From positions 27,029 to 91,028 of the forward strand of contig JAHCKG010000019.1 of NCBI GenBank assembly GCA_026125895.1: 64,000 nt of DNA. Direction: 5' to 3'. A model generated the notes under the pieces. It had not been told where the DNA came from, ran no database searches, and worked only from the letters and a program-made list of their open reading frames with translations. Position 1 is the stretch's first letter. Each line of letters opens with the position of its first letter. This document shows positions 62,105-64,000 of this stretch, piece after piece. The position numbers and the translations under genes were made by a program. Origin of the DNA: Pseudolabrys sp. GTDB taxonomy: Bacteria > Pseudomonadota > Alphaproteobacteria > Rhizobiales > Xanthobacteraceae.

Positions 62105-63454
62105 GTGTCATTGCATGACAAGGACGGCGTATCGCGCCGTAAGGTTCTGACCATCGGCGCCGGCATCGCCGGCGCTGCCGCGCTGCCGTCGGGCGGCTTC
62201 CTGATGCCGGTTTACGCCGCCGACAAGCCGGCGATCGGCACCTATCCGGCCGGCTCGCAGGGCTCGACTGTCTACATCGGCGCCGCCGTTCCGCGCACCG
62301 GCGCCTATGCCGTGCAGGGCGAAGATGAGCTCAAGGGCATGCAGCTTGCCGTCGAGCACATCAACACCGATCACCCGTTGATGAAGAAGATCGCGCCCAA
62401 GGTTTCCAAGGGCGTGCTCGGCAAGAAGGTCGAGGTGCTCGCCGCCGACAGCGCCGCCAAGCCGAACCAGGCGGTGCAGGCTCAGCAGACCTTCATCAAC
62501 GAGAACAAGATCATCTTGATGACCGGCTCGACCTCGTCGGCCGTCGCCGTGGCGCTCAACAAGTTCGCCGACCGCGAGAAGATCCTCTACGTATCGGCGA
62601 TTTCGGGCTCCAACGACACCACCGGCAAGGACTGCGTGCGTTATGGCTTCCGCCAGTGCTTCTACGGTGAGACCGCCGCCAACGCCATCGGTCCGGTGCT
62701 GGTGAAGGCCTATGGCAAGGGCAAGAAGGCGGCGTTCATGACGCCGGACTACACCTACGGCCACACCGTCACTAAGTCGGTCAACGACTATCTGACCAAG
62801 AACGGCGGCTGGACCATGGTGACCAACCAGGTCTCGCCGCTCGGCACGCAGGACTTCTCGCAGTACCTGACCAACATCGCCAACTCCGGCGCCGACGTGA
62901 TCGTCAACGTCAACTGGGGCCGTGACGCGGTGCTCTCGGTGCAGCAGGCCAAGCAGTTCGGCCTGACGCCGAAGATGAAGATGGTGATCCCCTATCAGAT
63001 CCCCTTCCTCGCCAAGGAAGTGGGCGCCGAGCTCACCGAAGGCGTCTATGCGGCCACCGACTTCTGGTGGACGCTGGAAGACAAGTATCCGCTCGCCAAG
63101 ATGTTCGTCGAAGCGTTCCAGAAGAAATACGGCTACCGGCCGGAATGGGGCGCCGAAAACGGCTACATCAGCTTCGCCCACTGGGCGCGCATGGTGACCG
63201 AGGCGAACAGCTTCTATCCGCCGGACATCATCAAGCAGTACGAGAAGGGCGAGACCATCCCCGGCCTCGTCGGCGATTGCCACTATCGTCCGGAAGACCA
63301 CCAGTGCGTCCGCCCGGTCGTCATCGTCAAGGGCAAGGCGCCGAAGGACATGAAGAACAAGGAAGACTTCTGGGAAGTTCTCGAAGTCGTTCCGGGCGAG
63401 CCGCTGATGCAGAAGCCGGATGCGTTCGGCTGCAAGCTCGGCAGCTATACCTGA
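62105..63454 (+). CDS. ABC transporter substrate-binding protein (branched-chain amino acid/amide type)
   Basis: A 449-residue periplasmic binding protein of the LivK/UrtA class (type I fold). A twin-arginine signal (VSRRKVLTIGAGIAGAAALP) suggests export of a folded protein by Tat. The mature part has YIGAAVPRTGAYAVQGEDEL and TFINENKIILMTGSTSSAVA typical of the family. The GTG start at 62105 is fixed by AAGGAGGAGAC four bases ahead. A LivH-type permease follows, so this opens an operon cut by the window edge. The ligand may be a branched-chain amino acid, amide, urea or aromatic compound. Confidence 0.9.
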   Translation: MSLHDKDGVSRRKVLTIGAGIAGAAALPSGGFLMPVYAADKPAIGTYPAGSQGSTVYIGAAVPRTGAYAVQGEDELKGMQLAVEHINTDHPLMKKIAPKVSKGVLGKKVEVLAADSAAKPNQAVQAQQTFINENKIILMTGSTSSAVAVALNKFADREKILYVSAISGSNDTTGKDCVRYGFRQCFYGETAANAIGPVLVKAYGKGKKAAFMTPDYTYGHTVTKSVNDYLTKNGGWTMVTNQVSPLGTQDFSQYLTNIANSGADVIVNVNWGRDAVLSVQQAKQFGLTPKMKMVIPYQIPFLAKEVGAELTEGVYAATDFWWTLEDKYPLAKMFVEAFQKKYGYRPEWGAENGYISFAHWARMVTEANSFYPPDIIKQYEKGETIPGLVGDCHYRPEDHQCVRPVVIVKGKAPKDMKNKEDFWEVLEVVPGEPLMQKPDAFGCKLGSYT

Positions 63455-63462
63455 TCGTGACG

Positions 63463-63484
63463 CGCCCGTCCTGACGGACGGGCG
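63463..63484 (+). other. Stem-loop after the binding-protein gene
   Basis: CGCCCGTCC (63463-63471) pairs with GGACGGGCG (63476-63484) around TGAC, eight bases after the stop. There is no T-run. Such stems often protect binding-protein mRNA so that it outnumbers permease mRNA in the same operon. Confidence 0.6.
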
Positions 63485-63594
63485 CCTTCATGCGATGCGA
63501 TGGCCGGGCGGGACTTTCGGACGCGCCCGGCCATTCGCGCACTTTCGGTTCGCCGAATTTCATTTCCCACCAACCTCGGACGACGGGCGACAAC

Positions 63595-64000
63595 GTGGTC
63601 AATTGGGCAAATTTCTTTTCGCAATGCTTTAACGGGCTGGTGCTCGGCGCGCTGCTAGCGCTGATCTCCTCCGGCCTCACCATCATCTACGGCACGCTTG
63701 GCGTCCTTAATCTCGCGCACGGCGCGATGTTCATGCTCGGCGGCTATGCCGGTTGGGTGGCCTACACCTATACGGGTTCGTTCCTGGTCGCGGTGGCCGC
63801 CGGCTCGCTGTTCGTGATGCTGGTCGGCGTCATCATGGAGCGCGGCATTATCCGGTATTTCTACGGCCGGCCGCATGAGGATCAGCTTCTCGTCACCTTC
63901 GGGCTCGGCATCGTTTTTGTCGAAGCGGTGCGCTTCGGCTTCGGCAGTCTGTCGAAGATGACGCCGCCGCCGGCGCTTTTCACCGGCATCACAAATCTCG
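63595..64000 (+). CDS. Branched-chain amino acid-type ABC permease (LivH/UrtB), partial
   Basis: The start of an inner-membrane permease; 135 residues are visible before the right edge. The opening FNGLVLGALLALISSGLTII, then YGTLGVLNLAHGAMFMLGGY, and LVTFGLGIVFVEAVRFGFG are characteristic of LivH-type permeases. The GTG at 63595 is the best start, preceded by a weak ACGGGCGAC. It follows the binding protein by 140 bp, with a stem-loop in between. LivM, LivG and LivF homologues are expected beyond the window. Confidence 0.9.
   Translation, partial: MVNWANFFSQCFNGLVLGALLALISSGLTIIYGTLGVLNLAHGAMFMLGGYAGWVAYTYTGSFLVAVAAGSLFVMLVGVIMERGIIRYFYGRPHEDQLLVTFGLGIVFVEAVRFGFGSLSKMTPPPALFTGITNL

Overview
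The window looks like a chromosomal segment of a high-GC alphaproteobacterium of the order Hyphomicrobiales (Rhizobiales), probably the Xanthobacteraceae/Nitrobacteraceae side. The support is indirect. There are two phasins, a PdhS-like PAS kinase, a tRNA-His without G-1 and with A73, a DnaG lacking zinc ligands, unlinked carA and carB, TAXI and DctP TRAP transporters, and families of roughly 90-130 bp palindromic intergenic repeats. No phage, transposase or CRISPR array was seen, so this reads as core chromosome with small accessory insertions.

Layout. 1-11.7 kb: dnaG (cut by the left edge), a DUF1398 gene, a MarR regulator, an MgtA-type ATPase, a YqeY-like gene, a gentisate-dioxygenase-like bicupin, carA, a HAD phosphatase, a formamidase, an orphan ABC binding protein, a small cupin and a methyltransferase. 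11.7-17.5 kb: tRNA-Cys, then a LysR gene divergent from an AtuA/AtuA-related/TAXI-TRAP operon, which looks like uptake and breakdown of an organic acid. 17.6-23.3 kb: a zinc-ribbon protein, YihY, carB behind a candidate attenuator, and greA. 23.4-26.0 kb: the most unusual locus (below). 26-32 kb: a racemase-like gene, split ChrA, Lrp, trxB-LysR, a DMT transporter with a His-rich tail, and a candidate small RNA. 32-40 kb: an L,D-transpeptidase, MFS, tRNA-His, two phasins and a large PAS histidine kinase. 40-50 kb: a DUF1194 protein, an iron ABC transporter (binding protein plus permease), AsmA, and glpD-response regulator-glpK. 50-57.5 kb: an amidotransferase, an SDR, and a malonate-type block (TRAP P-Q-M plus malonyl-CoA decarboxylase, divergent from a CaiB CoA-transferase). 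57.5-64 kb: LtrA, MgtC, an MFS porter and the start of a LivH/Urt-type ABC operon.

Main discovery candidate. At 23462-25961 a protein fusing a subtilisin (S8) domain to a PatG-type C-terminal region is followed by two tiny Cys-rich ORFs. Both ORFs begin with a leader of the form MNLPxQxxPVxR, closely resembling the conserved N-terminus of cyanobactin precursors (PatE: LPQQGQPVIR). No YcaO cyclodehydratase, oxidase, prenyltransferase or exporter is next to them. This suggests a minimal, non-heterocyclised, cyanobactin-related RiPP system whose products are Cys-rich peptides with paired CxxxC motifs.

Secondary candidates are a leader peptide plus antiterminator/terminator pair in front of carB, a roughly 125-nt RNA with an anti-Shine-Dalgarno loop and an intrinsic terminator (31779-31903), and a repressor-box-like direct repeat over the phasin promoter. 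Everything here was read by eye. Family names come from motif and sequence recognition and no database search was run.
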